Positions 6,863 through 15,843 are shown, counted from the stretch's first letter. The stretch is 46,735 bases of DNA from Cyanobacteriota bacterium (GCA_022703625.1 JAKLDH010000007.1:1-46735), one strand, 5' to 3'. Made by a program: numbers and translations. Notes: generated by a model not told the origin, from the letters alone.

Positions 6863-7057
6863 ATGTTAAAATTTTCAAGAAAAAAAGGGGCGGCTTTGCC
6901 CGAATATGCTTTAATTGCTGTACTTTTCGCGGTTACACTCGGCATTGCGGTTTTTCAATTAAGTCCAGGTGTTTTGAAAACGTTTTTTATAAAATCTGTT
7001 AGCGAAAAAGCAACAACTTCAAACGGAAATTTTGAAATGAAAACATTAGGCGAATAA
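6863..7057 (+). CDS. Flp/Tad-type class III pilin-like protein
   Basis: The 64-residue product begins MLKFSRKKGAALPEYALIAV. KKG followed by AALPEY matches a prepilin peptidase site with Glu at +5 and Tyr at +6, as in Flp pilins, and a hydrophobic helix follows directly. The short polar tail has no further motif. No Tad assembly genes are adjacent, so export must rely on genes elsewhere. No clear SD is visible ahead of ATG 6863. A Flp pilin or a pseudopilin are both possible. Confidence 0.7.
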   Translation: MLKFSRKKGAALPEYALIAVLFAVTLGIAVFQLSPGVLKTFFIKSVSEKATTSNGNFEMKTLGE

Positions 7058-7118
7058 TATTTTTATACTAAGCTGTCTTGTTAAAAAGCTGATATTTGCA
7101 AAAACTGTCTTCTTTATT

Positions 7119-7457
7119 TCAAGCTATGCTTTCAAGCGCAAGCTTATCATAGCCTACAAAAATTTCTATATTGCTAAAACTTAAATTTTCAATGGATTTT
7201 TTAACTTCTTCGTTATTTACCAATAAATAAATTCTTTTTCCGCTAAATTCCAGAAAATGGTAAGTCCCGATTATAGCCCCAATTTTAATGCTATCAAGAA
7301 AATTTATTTTTCTTAAATCCAAAACAATTCTTTGTTCAGGATTTTCTAAAACAATCAATTTTACTCTGCCAATAATACTTTCAATGCTTCTTTCAGCGGA
7401 AATAATGGGTTGCAATATAAAAACATTTTTATCAAGGTTTTTAATTAACAAATTCAT
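7119..7457 (-). CDS. STAS-domain protein (anti-sigma factor antagonist-like)
   Basis: The 112-residue product fits the STAS fold: a strand with NVFILQP, the segment RIVLDLRKINFLDSIKIGAI that carries the usual phosphorylatable serine (DS), and a later strand KRIYLLVNNEEV. STAS proteins control anti-sigma factors or partner-switching kinases by phosphorylation of that serine. The SD is weak (AAAGGCG). A second STAS gene lies at 21409-21777, and no RsbW-like kinase is near either. The serine is followed by IKIGA, close to the usual SxGxG pattern. Confidence 0.72.
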   Translation of the reverse strand: MNLLIKNLDKNVFILQPIISAERSIESIIGRVKLIVLENPEQRIVLDLRKINFLDSIKIGAIIGTYHFLEFSGKRIYLLVNNEEVKKSIENLSFSNIEIFVGYDKLALESIA

Positions 7458-7946
7458 AAATTCACGCCTTTTTTTGTTCTAAACTAAATTAAACAGCAGG
7501 ATTTCAAATAAATTTATTTTGTATTCAAAAAAGAATTATTATTTGTATTAATATAATCGGTATTACGTTAACAAAATTTAATATTTCGTAATGTTTTTTA
7601 ATAAATTCATTCAGATAATGTATGAGGGGTAATTATAGTGATTGTCATTCCGAGGAGCGAAGCGACGTGGGAATCTATTTTTCGCAGTGAAAACTAATTA
7701 AGAATTATTACTTTTTGCTTAAAAATTTTATCTAAAACGCAATTTTGTTTATTTATTGGTTTTTATAAAAATAAGGAAGTTTATGGTTAGGAAAGTATAA
7801 TTTCGCAGGGGAAAAAGATTTGGTTAGAATTTAAAACAAATTTGTAAAACTTATTAAAGTTTTAATCTTGATGTTTTTAAAAATTTAAATAATTATAATT
7901 AACTTTTAATTTAACGGGAAGCAGAGAATTTAAAGGGAGGTTTTTT
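7458..7946. other. Intergenic stretch, AT-rich
   Basis: Between divergent genes. It holds one dispersed repeat (7641-7677) and otherwise AT-rich sequence with no ORF of substance. The SD AAAGGGAGG of the next gene lies at its right end. Confidence 0.6.
7641..7677 (+). repeat. Dispersed repeat, GTCATTCCGAGGAG variant
   Basis: ATTGTCATTCCGAGGAGCGA followed by AGCGACGTGGGAATCT is a half-element related to those at 1138 and 5781. No inverted partner is visible. Confidence 0.65.
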
Positions 7947-8717
7947 ATGCAACAAGTAAGTTTTCCGGGAATGGAACCCCGCATAATAGATTATGTAAAG
8001 ACAGGCTTAGAAAATGGGAAAACAGCTGCAAAGACGAGCGGAGCATTTATAAATAATACAATTACAGGATTTAAAAATTACGGAACTTTTGGAGATATTA
8101 GTTTTAAAGGACTTAATGTTGGAAATGGAATAACTAATACGTCAACTTATTTGCTGGAAGTAGCAACAAAACCGGGAGCGTCTAGTTTTACAACTAAAAT
8201 TGCAACTGCGGGAAATGCTCTTTTAACAGGAATGGCTGGTGTCCCAAAAGTCGTTCCCGGCGTTGCGGCGGGCTTGGAAGCTTTAATGCAAATACCTACA
8301 GTTTATAATACATATAAGGACGAAGGCTTTACGAGAGGTACGGCTCAATTGGCAGACTCTTCCGTTACAGTCGCCGGCGCGGCGGTAGGAGCTACAGCCG
8401 GCTGGGCAGCCGGAGGAATTATAGCGGCAGCTTGTTTAACAAATCCTATAGGCTGGGCAGGCTTAGCTATCGGAGCTGTTGCAATGGGAGTAGGCACTTT
8501 GGTTGGCACAAAAGCCGGAGATATTCTCGGTGATGGCGTAAAAGGCTTTGTTAACGGTATTTTCGGAACAAATGAAAAGCCAAAACAGGAAATTCAAGCG
8601 CAAACTCAACAACAGGTTTCTACGCCTGCAAATAATCCGTATCAAGGATTTGATCTATCTAAAGTCGATCCTGAAATGCTTAAATTATATGGGCATTATT
8701 TTCCTGCGCAAAATTAA
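7947..8717 (+). CDS. Unknown glycine-zipper protein (256 aa)
   Basis: No family is recognised. The N-terminal half is rich in Gly, Thr and Ala. Residues of about 125-190 form two hydrophobic glycine-zipper-like segments (AGAAVGATAGWAAGGIIAA and IGWAGLAIGAVAMGVGTLVG), typical of membrane-inserting or pore-like helices. The C-terminus is Gln/Pro-rich and ends in DLSKVDPEMLKLYG. A strong SD (AAAGGGAGG) precedes ATG 7947, suggesting good expression. There is no signal peptide. It resembles in style, but not clearly in sequence, the genes at 12469 and 24233, which also place glycine-rich hydrophobic helices within polar sequence. Confidence 0.6.
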   Translation: MQQVSFPGMEPRIIDYVKTGLENGKTAAKTSGAFINNTITGFKNYGTFGDISFKGLNVGNGITNTSTYLLEVATKPGASSFTTKIATAGNALLTGMAGVPKVVPGVAAGLEALMQIPTVYNTYKDEGFTRGTAQLADSSVTVAGAAVGATAGWAAGGIIAAACLTNPIGWAGLAIGAVAMGVGTLVGTKAGDILGDGVKGFVNGIFGTNEKPKQEIQAQTQQQVSTPANNPYQGFDLSKVDPEMLKLYGHYFPAQN

Positions 8718-8772
8718 TAAACTTGAATTATCCTTAACTGAGGCAGTTTAACTGTTTTAGTTGAATTCAAAA

Positions 8773-8806
8773 GGGTATTGCTCCACATAGGCAATACCCT
8801 TTATTT
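8773..8806. terminator. Terminator between convergent genes
   Basis: GGGTATTGC (8773-8781) pairs with GCAATACCC (8791-8799), then TTTATTTTAT. An A-rich run upstream means it could also work for the opposite strand. Confidence 0.85.
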
Positions 8807-8824
8807 TATATAAAAGCAGACGGT

Positions 8825-9244
8825 TTATGCCGCTTTATAGAACTCTCTTAATTCTCCCGGAAGCATTAAAGCTATTTCATCGCTTTCACCGATGCTTATA
8901 AGCTCCTTTAAAGCATGGAATACGGCTTTTGTAATTGATTCAGCATGAATAGGCAGGTTCTCTCTTTTTATTTCATTGTCTACAAGACTCATAAGTTCTA
9001 TTTTATGTCTGTATTTCAGACGTTTTCCCGACAATCCAAAGAAATTCGGAGCCCATACCTTGTTATTCCATAATCTTTTTAGGTCTTCAGGAAGTTGAGC
9101 CGCAACATCAGACTGTTCCTGTTCTGTAAGCCTATAGCTTAACAGGCTAAATACGATCTGAACTCCTCGTTCGGCGGCATTTTTATCTTCTATGCCGGCA
9201 TAATTCATGACTTTCTTTATAAAAAGGTCTTTATTCATACTCAT
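8825..9244 (-). CDS. DUF2267-family protein
   Basis: The 139-residue helical protein shows two DUF2267 repeats: an ERGVQIVFSLLSYRLTEQE segment followed by DVAAQLPEDLKRLW, then a second half with ITKAVFHALKELI and ALMLPGELREFY. DUF2267 proteins are small cytosolic helical proteins of unknown function, often linked to stress. ATG 9244 follows GAGG; an in-frame ATG two codons on is an alternative. It ends at a shared terminator with the gene at 7947. Confidence 0.8.
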   Translation of the reverse strand: MSMNKDLFIKKVMNYAGIEDKNAAERGVQIVFSLLSYRLTEQEQSDVAAQLPEDLKRLWNNKVWAPNFFGLSGKRLKYRHKIELMSLVDNEIKRENLPIHAESITKAVFHALKELISIGESDEIALMLPGELREFYKAA

Positions 9245-9403
9245 AATTCATACCTCAATTAACATACTTTAAATAATAAACTGCTTGCAAAATTAATTTT
9301 GAGTTTTAAGTATAGTATAGCCAGTCAACCAGTCTACTTACATTCACTAAAGGTAGAATTTTTATGTGATTTTAAATTGCAATCAATAAGCGTTTTAAAG
9401 TTT

Positions 9404-9589
9404 TATACCAATCCAAATAAGTTTTCGTTAATTTCTGAAAAGTTTAATATCTATAGCCCGCGCCGCCCTGCGGGCGGCGCGGGCTAGGTAAGGGCATAGC
9501 GGGCGTTTTGGCTTCGCCAAAACGCCCGCCAATTAAGAATTTACAAAAATAATCTTTTTCATTTGCCGATTTTTTTAATGATTGGTATA
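9404..9589. mobile_element. MITE-like element, TATACCAATC family
   Basis: Terminal inverted repeats are TATACCAATC and GATTGGTATA. The left arm continues AATAAGTTTTCGTTAATT; the right arm carries TTTGCCGATTTTTTTAATG. The core has two perfect hairpins with triplet loops: 9454-9486 (15-base arms, TAGCCCGCGCCGCCC) and 9499-9529 (14-base arms, GCGGGCGTTTTGGC). No coding capacity. Confidence 0.75.
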
Positions 9590-9612
9590 AAAAAGGTTTC
9601 CGTCCTGATTTA

Positions 9613-10698
9613 TTAGAATAGAGGAATTTCGGATTTTTCAGAAGCTAACCTGTATTTAGGCAAGCTTTCAGGATAATTTTTCTGTAAAAAGTTTATAAGA
9701 TGCTCTCTTAAATAACATTTTAAATCCCACAATTTGGCTGAATCGTCAGCGCTGAAAAGAAATCTGATCTCCTGCGTTTTTTCATTTGAATTTGTAACCT
9801 GAACGTTTGCGTCTTTCCCGTTCCATAATTCTGTATGAGCAATAAGTCGCTGAAATTCATCTCTTAAAGACACTAAAGGGACTGTATAATCAGCGTAAAT
9901 ATAAATATAACCGATGATTTCCGTGTCATGCCTCGTCCAGTTCTGGAACGGATTTTCAAGAAGGTATGTAATAGGCACTATTAAACGTCTTTTGTCCCAT
10001 ATCCTAATTACCACATAAGTAAGCGAAATTTCTTCTATCCAACCCCATTCTTTATCAACTACAACAACGTCATCAATTCTGAAAGGCTGTGTGAATGCGA
10101 TCTGAAAACCTGCAATAAGGCTTGAAATCGTCTTTTGAGCGGCAAAACCGATGATAATACCGGCTAAACCGGCGGAAGCAATTAAACTTGCCCCAATCTT
10201 TTTTGCTCCTTCAAAATTCAGAAGAATTGCGCTAAATCCAAGCACAAAAAGAATTATAACGATAATCCTTTCCATAAAATCAAGCTGCGTAATGATTTTT
10301 CTTTGTTTTAAATTGTCTTTAACAGAGCTATTAAATTTTTTAGCGATAATTCTTTTTAAAAAATCGACCAAATTAACAAAAAACACGACAGAAACCACGA
10401 TAAAAGCGATCTGCCAAGCTTTTTCAATAACAGCAAGAGGCGTTGCGGGCATTTCTATAAGGGATTGAAAAATTTTAAATCCGATTAAGAAAAACAGGGA
10501 GTTTAATGTAGAGAAAAATTTGTTCTTAAGAGAATAATTTTCAGGGAAAATGTCAATTTTTATAAAATAATTTTGCAAAATCCAAGTGGAAATAATTGTA
10601 AAAAAGTATGCTATTATAATCAAAATAGATATTAAAATAATCAAACCTGTTATATGGTGCTGAAAAACACTTTTTATTACGCTAAAAACATCTATCAT
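9613..10698 (-). CDS. MscS-family mechanosensitive ion channel
   Basis: The product (361 residues from ATG 10698) has several N-terminal membrane helices. The pore-lining TM3 follows, rich in Gly and Ala (LIASAGLAGIIIGFAAQKT), and then the beta domain with PFRIDDVVVV and GWIEEISLTYVVIRIWD, diagnostic of MscS. Such channels release solutes on hypo-osmotic shock. ATG 10698 has AGGA at good spacing; the longer frame starts at TTG 10722 with no clear SD. The gene is divergent from leuA. A C-terminal cytosolic alpha/beta region of usual size is present. Confidence 0.9.
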   Translation of the reverse strand: MIDVFSVIKSVFQHHITGLIILISILIIIAYFFTIISTWILQNYFIKIDIFPENYSLKNKFFSTLNSLFFLIGFKIFQSLIEMPATPLAVIEKAWQIAFIVVSVVFFVNLVDFLKRIIAKKFNSSVKDNLKQRKIITQLDFMERIIVIILFVLGFSAILLNFEGAKKIGASLIASAGLAGIIIGFAAQKTISSLIAGFQIAFTQPFRIDDVVVVDKEWGWIEEISLTYVVIRIWDKRRLIVPITYLLENPFQNWTRHDTEIIGYIYIYADYTVPLVSLRDEFQRLIAHTELWNGKDANVQVTNSNEKTQEIRFLFSADDSAKLWDLKCYLREHLINFLQKNYPESLPKYRLASEKSEIPLF

Positions 10699-10740
10699 TA
10701 AAGCTATTCCTATAATTTGCAAACTACTTTACTAAATCGG

Positions 10741-10769
10741 TTGACTTAACTCATAATTATAATTATACT
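10741..10769 (+). promoter_or_regulatory. Sigma-70-type promoter of leuA
   Basis: TTGACT (10741-10746), a 17-base spacer and TATACT (10764-10769) are close to consensus. The start point would be near 10776, giving a leader of about 28 bases. That is too short for a leader-peptide attenuator or T-box. Confidence 0.7.
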
Positions 10770-10803
10770 CGAGCAAAAAATTTTAAGGGAGTAATAAAAA
10801 ACT

Positions 10804-12342
10804 ATGGATTACAATTCTCAAAGAAAACCTTTTTTCTATGATATAACTCTGCGGGACGGAAATCAAGCTCTTAAAAAGCCTTGGAACACCGATCAAAAGG
10901 AAATAATTTTCAAAGAACTTGTAAAATTAGGGGTTCAAGCTGTAGAAGTCGGATTTTCAGGCTCAAGCGATATGGATTTTGAGGCATGCCAGCGCCTTGC
11001 CTCAATTGCTCCGGATAATATTGTGATCGCAGGGCTTGCAAGAGCCGTAGAGAAAGATATTATAAAAGTTGCGGAAGCTATAAAATCAGCGAATAAGCCA
11101 AGAATTCATACATTTATAGCCATGAGCCCTTTTAATATGAAATATGTTCTTAAAAAAGACCCTATGGATGTTAGAAAAACAGCCGTTGAGGCTATAAAAT
11201 ACGCTAAATCGCTTATGGGAGAGAAAGGAGAAGTTCAGTTTTCCGTTGAACACTTTGGAGATTGCGCTGATAATCTGAATTTTGTCATAGATTCCCTTCA
11301 TGAATGCATAGAAGCGGGGGCAACAACTATCAATCTTCCTAATACAGTAGAAAGAAACAGACCTTTTGAGCTTATAAGGCTTGTGGAAAAGGTTAAAATG
11401 GCTCTTCCGGATAATATTATTATTTCTGCGCATAATCATAACGATCTTGGAATGGCAACCGCAACTACTGTAGAAAGCTATTTTGTCGGGGCAACACAGC
11501 TTGAATGCAGCTTAAACGGGCTTGGCGAAAGAGCAGGCAATACAAATATGTACGAAGTCGCCATCGCTCTTCATAACAGCGGCGTAGAAGTTCCTCTTAA
11601 TCTTTCACAGATTTATGAAACAGCAATTTTGACAGCAGAAATGGCAAATGTTCCTATTTGCGAAAAAGCTCCTCTCATCGGCGAAGATGCCCTTGCCCAC
11701 AGAAGCGGGATTCATCAGGACGGCGCTGTTAAAACACAGAATATGAAAAAAGGCGCATACAGACCAATTCATCCTTCTCTTATCGGACGGGATGATGCGG
11801 AGAAGTATGGTTTTACAAGCCAGTCAGGAAAAACCGCTCTTTATGAGATCATAAAAAGCAAGGGTTACCCGATTACAGTTGAAGAAACGATCAGACTTGT
11901 TCCTATTGCTAAAGAACAAGCTGAAAAATACGGAGAATTGCCTGTTGAATCCATAGAAGACATTTATATTAAAGAAATCTTCGAAGTGGACGGACCTTTC
12001 AAATTTATTTCCTTCAAAAAAGCCGATAATACTGATAATGACATTTTTAACCTTAAATTTAGCTATAAAGGGCAAGAATATAATGAAACAGCGGAAGGCG
12101 ACGGTCCGCTGGAAACCTGTCTTAACGCTTTAGAGAAAGCCGGATTCCGGCAAAAACTTGTTCACTATGAACAAGCGGCTTTTGGAGAAGAAACAAAAGG
12201 CGCCCAAGCTGATGCGATGACCGTTATCCAGTTTGAAACCCAGGATGGTAAAGTTATAACGTGCAGAGGCAAAGACCCAAGCACTCAAAAAGCTAATGTC
12301 AAAGCAATATTTAACGGTTTAAATCTTATTTATACTGAATAG
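10804..12342 (+). CDS. leuA: 2-isopropylmalate synthase
   Basis: The 512-residue enzyme joins acetyl-CoA and 2-ketoisovalerate, the first committed step of leucine synthesis. The TIM-barrel start carries ITLRDGNQ (residues 14-21) with the catalytic Arg and metal-binding Asp. The metal-binding HNHND motif is at about 210-214, and GLGERAGNTN follows. The segment GIHQDGAVK is typical of the linker, and the last ~130 residues form the leucine-sensing regulatory domain. The opening RKPFFYDITLRDGNQALKKP resembles the LeuA2 branch rather than the E. coli form. GGGAG precedes ATG 10804. It stands alone, without leuB/C/D. Confidence 0.9.
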   Translation: MDYNSQRKPFFYDITLRDGNQALKKPWNTDQKEIIFKELVKLGVQAVEVGFSGSSDMDFEACQRLASIAPDNIVIAGLARAVEKDIIKVAEAIKSANKPRIHTFIAMSPFNMKYVLKKDPMDVRKTAVEAIKYAKSLMGEKGEVQFSVEHFGDCADNLNFVIDSLHECIEAGATTINLPNTVERNRPFELIRLVEKVKMALPDNIIISAHNHNDLGMATATTVESYFVGATQLECSLNGLGERAGNTNMYEVAIALHNSGVEVPLNLSQIYETAILTAEMANVPICEKAPLIGEDALAHRSGIHQDGAVKTQNMKKGAYRPIHPSLIGRDDAEKYGFTSQSGKTALYEIIKSKGYPITVEETIRLVPIAKEQAEKYGELPVESIEDIYIKEIFEVDGPFKFISFKKADNTDNDIFNLKFSYKGQEYNETAEGDGPLETCLNALEKAGFRQKLVHYEQAAFGEETKGAQADAMTVIQFETQDGKVITCRGKDPSTQKANVKAIFNGLNLIYTE

Positions 12343-12468
12343 AACGGTTATTATTATAATTAATTTTAATGAATATATATTGGATTGATTGTCAACTTTT
12401 TTTATTTCCGGTTTTAATATTTTTAATGACTTATATTATAATATTAATTTTCAGGAAGGTTATATAAA

Positions 12469-13422
12469 ATGATGTTAGCGCCCAGTATTATTCCTCAACC
12501 GGCTTCTGTTAAACAAGAAAATAACGGAACAAATATAATTTCGATTACAAAACCGAGTACAAATCTTGGCATGACTTCATCTTTTGTTTCTAAACAAGCC
12601 GATAGCGGGTTAAGAACGATTGTTTTTTCAAGTTTAGGCACAAATGAGACTAAGGATTTAACGCAACTAAAGAAGGAGTTGAAATATATTAACAAAGTAA
12701 AAAAGCTTTTTGATCCAGAATGTAATGATTCCTCTATTGCCAAATTAAGAAAAGAATTAAAACAAAATCCTTTATCACCAAAAGAATTAAAACAAAATAA
12801 TTTAATTTTATCTAATGTAATGAAAGTTGCCACAGAAAATATAAATAGGGATATTGTAGCCTTAGAAAGAGTTGGTGTTGAAAAAGAAAAAATTGAAGAA
12901 CTAAAAGAAATCAAAAATGCTTTTAAAATATTTGAAAATAATTTAAAAGAAGATAAATCTATTTCATTTACAGGTTCAAAAGAAAATAGAATGATCAAAA
13001 ATCATTTCATAATACACTCTGCAGCTTGTTCGGCTGCTGCATCCGCATTTGCTTTAGCACAAGTTCCAGGAGGTGATGAAGCCGCTCTAACTGCTATAAC
13101 ATTAGGTATGGCAACAGCAATTTGTAAAAATTATTCAGATGTGAATTCTTGGGCACCTTCTGCAGTGCTTTCTGTTGTTGCTGGTAAAATGGTAGGAGAA
13201 AGATTAGCAGCTCAAATTTATAAATATATTCCAGGGCTTGGCAATATAGCAAATGCTTTATCTACTAGTATCTGTCATGAATCCACTGGTTGGATGATAG
13301 TTGCAATGTTAGAACATATGTCTAAAAATAATATTAGTGACCCTGAAAAACTTACTAAAGAAGAAATAAAAATTCTTAAGAAAGAAGCTAAAGTGTTAAA
13401 AAATAAGTATGCTAATGACTAA
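12469..13422 (+). CDS. Unknown protein with a C-terminal DUF697-like helical domain
   Basis: The 317-residue product has a polar N-terminal half (Ser/Thr-rich, then Lys/Glu coiled-coil at about 60-170). The C-terminal half is hydrophobic and alanine-rich: a segment with HSAACSAAASAFALAQVPGG, then ITLGMATAICK, AGKMVGERLA, KYIPGLGNIANAL and a last helix. This order, including an IPGLGN-type turn between helices, resembles DUF697/YcjF-like domains that accompany GTPases or act in membranes. No GTPase motif is present. AGGAAGG precedes ATG 12469. It forms a likely operon with the 101-codon gene 23 bases downstream. Confidence 0.55.
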   Translation: MMLAPSIIPQPASVKQENNGTNIISITKPSTNLGMTSSFVSKQADSGLRTIVFSSLGTNETKDLTQLKKELKYINKVKKLFDPECNDSSIAKLRKELKQNPLSPKELKQNNLILSNVMKVATENINRDIVALERVGVEKEKIEELKEIKNAFKIFENNLKEDKSISFTGSKENRMIKNHFIIHSAACSAAASAFALAQVPGGDEAALTAITLGMATAICKNYSDVNSWAPSAVLSVVAGKMVGERLAAQIYKYIPGLGNIANALSTSICHESTGWMIVAMLEHMSKNNISDPEKLTKEEIKILKKEAKVLKNKYAND

Positions 13423-13445
13423 AATACTAAAAAAGGAGCTTTAAG

Positions 13446-13751
13446 ATGGAAATTAATTTTTTGCAGAATAAACCCTCAATATCTGAAAATAGTAATATTA
13501 ACGAAAAAATAACCTCAAATGCAATATCAAATGGAATTGTAGCCGGATTGACAGGTATTGTTGCGCAGGAAACTTTTTTAAATAAAAAAATAGTTGATAC
13601 TTTTAAAAAGCAGGGTTCTTCTCCTGAAGAAGCTAAAAAATTTATTAAAGAGATACCTAAACAAAGAATGCTGGGATATATGGCTGCCACAGCTTTAGGG
13701 TTAGCTGTAGGCGTTTTTAAATATGTATTTGATCAAAAAACAAAACGTTAA
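13446..13751 (+). CDS. Unknown small membrane-associated protein (101 aa)
   Basis: No family recognised. AAAGGAGCT gives a strong SD ahead of ATG 13446. The product has two weakly hydrophobic glycine/alanine helices (GIVAGLTGIVAQ at about 33-44 and MLGYMAATALGLAVGVFKYV near the C-terminus) separated by a Lys/Glu-rich helix containing SSPEEAKKFIKEIP. Together with the gene just upstream it may encode a two-part membrane assembly; that is inference from spacing and composition only. Confidence 0.55.
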   Translation: MEINFLQNKPSISENSNINEKITSNAISNGIVAGLTGIVAQETFLNKKIVDTFKKQGSSPEEAKKFIKEIPKQRMLGYMAATALGLAVGVFKYVFDQKTKR

Positions 13752-13765
13752 TTATTTTATAAAAA

Positions 13766-13799
13766 GCGCTTCTGAAGTATAATGACCTAGAAGAAGCGC
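13766..13799. other. Inverted repeat before the acyltransferase gene
   Basis: GCGCTTCT (13766-13773) and AGAAGCGC (13792-13799) pair around an 18-base loop. On the plus strand no T-run follows; on the minus strand the stem is followed by TTTTT. It may be a minus-strand terminator or an operator in the acyltransferase leader. Confidence 0.45.
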
Positions 13800-13810
13800 C
13801 GGAATATTAT

Positions 13811-14968
13811 ATGTGTATTAAATCGAGAAATACAGGGCTGGACGTTGTTAGAAGTATTGCAATACTGCTGGTTCTTGTTTGTCATATAACTATGTGGTTA
13901 TCTACCCTGTATACTCAATTGTATGGGGAGTTTAAGATTCCTTTCAAGTTTTTTTCATCTTTCGGTTGGCTCGGAGTTGAAATATTCTTTGTTCTAAGCG
14001 GGTTTTTAATCGGAAAAATATTTATAGAAGACTTTATTACCGGTTTCAACGGCAGTAATAAGCGAACCTTGTTGAAATTTTACTCAAGAAGATGGTTTAG
14101 AACTCTGCCAATGTATTATTTGATGCTTATAATCAATATAATCCTCTTAATTACGGCTTTTCCAACGCATGATACGCAAATTTTTCTACAAAAAGCTTCT
14201 AATTATTTTCTTTTCCTGCAAAATTTCTATGGCAGGGCTGAGCTTGGAGGACTTGATCTTATGGCTGTTTCATGGAGTCTGGTTTTAGAAGAATGGTTTT
14301 ATCTTTTATTCCCGATTTTTATAATTATTTTAAGAAAAACATCGAAAAACTTTACTCATCAGACATTTCTTAAATTTTTAATTGTTTTTATCCTGTCCAT
14401 AAGTATTTCAAGAATATGGCATGTCTTTTTTCAGGATATAAGGTTCGGTTCAGTTACATCGGCAGTTTTTTTGAGGCTTGACACTTTTGCTATCGGAATT
14501 TTATTCGCTTATTTGCAGGTTTTTTTACCTGATTTATACAATGTTTTTATTAAAAAGCGGTATTTTATTTTAAGCGTTTTTTTTATAATTTTAACCTATT
14601 TTTTAGCTATTTATTTTAACGCCGGTTTGATTGCAAGAACAGTTTTATTTACAGCTTTGCCTTTTGCAATTGCTGTTTTTATGGTTTTTCTGGAACGAAA
14701 AATGAATGGAGAAAACAAAATCGTTGAATTTACGAGCAAGATTTCTTATTCGCTGTATTTAATTCATGTGCCGTTGCTTTCAAATTTTCTTGCGCCTTGC
14801 GCTTATATTTTATATGTGAACACAATAAAAATACCTTTGTTTGTAACGTTTGCGATATTTTTTATATTAATATACGCAGTAGCTGCGGTATTTTACAGAT
14901 ATTATGAAAAACCTATGATGAATTTGCGGGATAAACGTTTTATTAAAAATTTATTTCAGCTTAATTAA
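13811..14968 (+). CDS. Acyltransferase 3 family membrane protein (OafA/YrhL-like)
   Basis: The 385-residue protein has about ten membrane helices and the family start GLDVVRSIAILLVLVCHITM, with the conserved Arg and His of the first helix. The phrase GWLGVEIFFVLSGFLIG and the segment YSRRWFRTLPMYY follow, then SWSLVLEEWFYLLFP. AT3 enzymes transfer acetyl or other acyl groups to surface sugars such as O-antigen or peptidoglycan. There is no SGNH domain fused. No good SD is seen. The stop codon TAA (14966-14968) lies within the terminal inverted repeat of the next MITE-like element, so the C-terminus may have been trimmed by insertion. Confidence 0.88.
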   Translation: MCIKSRNTGLDVVRSIAILLVLVCHITMWLSTLYTQLYGEFKIPFKFFSSFGWLGVEIFFVLSGFLIGKIFIEDFITGFNGSNKRTLLKFYSRRWFRTLPMYYLMLIINIILLITAFPTHDTQIFLQKASNYFLFLQNFYGRAELGGLDLMAVSWSLVLEEWFYLLFPIFIIILRKTSKNFTHQTFLKFLIVFILSISISRIWHVFFQDIRFGSVTSAVFLRLDTFAIGILFAYLQVFLPDLYNVFIKKRYFILSVFFIILTYFLAIYFNAGLIARTVLFTALPFAIAVFMVFLERKMNGENKIVEFTSKISYSLYLIHVPLLSNFLAPCAYILYVNTIKIPLFVTFAIFFILIYAVAAVFYRYYEKPMMNLRDKRFIKNLFQLN

Positions 14969-15137
14969 CTCGAATTGCTAATTAGTTGAAACGCTGAAAT
15001 AGATTGAAATTTTATTTTAATTTTTTATGCGGCTCGCAGGCAAAGCCTACGAGCCGCATGCCTTAAGAAGGCGTAGCGGCTGGCTTCGCCAGCCGCTACG
15101 CCAAATATAAAATTATTTATTTAGCAATTCAAGTTAA
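14965..15137. mobile_element. MITE-like element, TTAACTTGAATTGC family, copy 1
   Basis: Ends are TTAACTCGAATTGCTAA and TTAGCAATTCAAGTTAA. The core has two hairpins with triplet loops, GCGGCTCGCAGGC and GGCGTAGCGGCTGGC being their first arms. The reverse complement matches 15580-15753 over nearly all of its length. Confidence 0.75.
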
Positions 15138-15359
15138 TTAAAAGAACCAGCCTTCTTTTACTCTGTCTTTTGCCACTTTAACCATATCTCGATAGCCTTG
15201 ATTTCCTGAATCATACAAATCCCGCATAACTTGACAACCTGTTGCCCCATTTTTTTCTGCCGCTTTTAATTCTCGTGGAATAAAGGTTTTCATATTTGCA
15301 ACGCCTCTATTCATGTTGCATCTTGATAAATGATCCATAATTGAAATAGGCTTTATCAT
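15138..15359 (-). CDS. Unknown small protein (73 aa) between inverted MITE copies
   Basis: The product begins MIKPISIMDHLSRCNMNRG and contains KTFIPRELKAAEKNGATG and DSGNQGYRDMVKVAKDRV; it is basic and soluble. No family recognised. ATG 15359 has GGAAGG upstream (in CGGAAGGAAGGCGC), a good SD. Its stop codon abuts the end of one element copy, and the other copy lies 220 bases behind its start. Confidence 0.5.
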   Translation of the reverse strand: MIKPISIMDHLSRCNMNRGVANMKTFIPRELKAAEKNGATGCQVMRDLYDSGNQGYRDMVKVAKDRVKEGWFF

Positions 15360-15462
15360 AATTACAGCGCCTTCCTTCCGTTTTTTAAGTAAAATTGTTT
15401 AATATCTTGGAACATATACTATAAAACAGCTAAAAAAAATAATTGCTATAATGATCTTAAAA

Positions 15463-15570
15463 AGAAATCGTTAAATAAAAAAGGCTGTTTTTATAAAGTC
15501 TTAATTAGCCCGAAGAATTTCCTGATTTTGGCAATTGGTTGCGATCCTTCGCTTTGCTCAGGATGACGAA
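15463..15570. repeat. MITE arm plus dispersed repeat
   Basis: AAATCGTTAAATAAAAAAGG and CTGTTTTTATAAAGTCTTAATT match the left arm of the TATACCAATC family. It is followed by GCCCGAAGAATTTC and GATCCTTCGCTTTGCTCAGG, the dispersed module seen at 3069 and 22300 in the opposite orientation. The rest of 15360-15843 has no genes. Confidence 0.6.
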
Positions 15571-15579
15571 TTCGATTAA

Positions 15580-15753
15580 TTAACCTGAATTGCTAAATAA
15601 ATAATTTTATATTTGGCGTAGCGGCTGGCGAAGCCAGCCGCTACGCCTTCTTAAGGACATGCGGCTCGCAGGCTTTGCCTGCGAGCCGCATAAAAAATTA
15701 AAATAAAATTTCAAGCTATTTCAGCGTTTCGGCTAATTAGCAATGCGCGTTAA
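15580..15753. mobile_element. MITE-like element, TTAACTTGAATTGC family, copy 2 (inverted)
   Basis: Ends are TTAACCTGAATTGCTAA and TTAGCAATGCGCGTTAA. By eye it is well over 90 % identical to the reverse complement of 14965-15137. Bases 15754-15786 then carry another partial arm, AATAAGTTTTCGTTTG with GATTTTTTTTAATGATTG. Confidence 0.75.
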
Positions 15754-15843
15754 ATAAGTTTTCGTTTGTCGATTTTTTTTAATGATTGATATAGTATAAT
15801 TATTTTTATAAAATATATAAAAATAATTACCTTCTTGTGAAAT

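Noticed and set aside
15360-15843. Regulatory RNA upstream of the histidine kinase
   Set aside because: The visible structure is explained by MITE arms and dispersed repeats.
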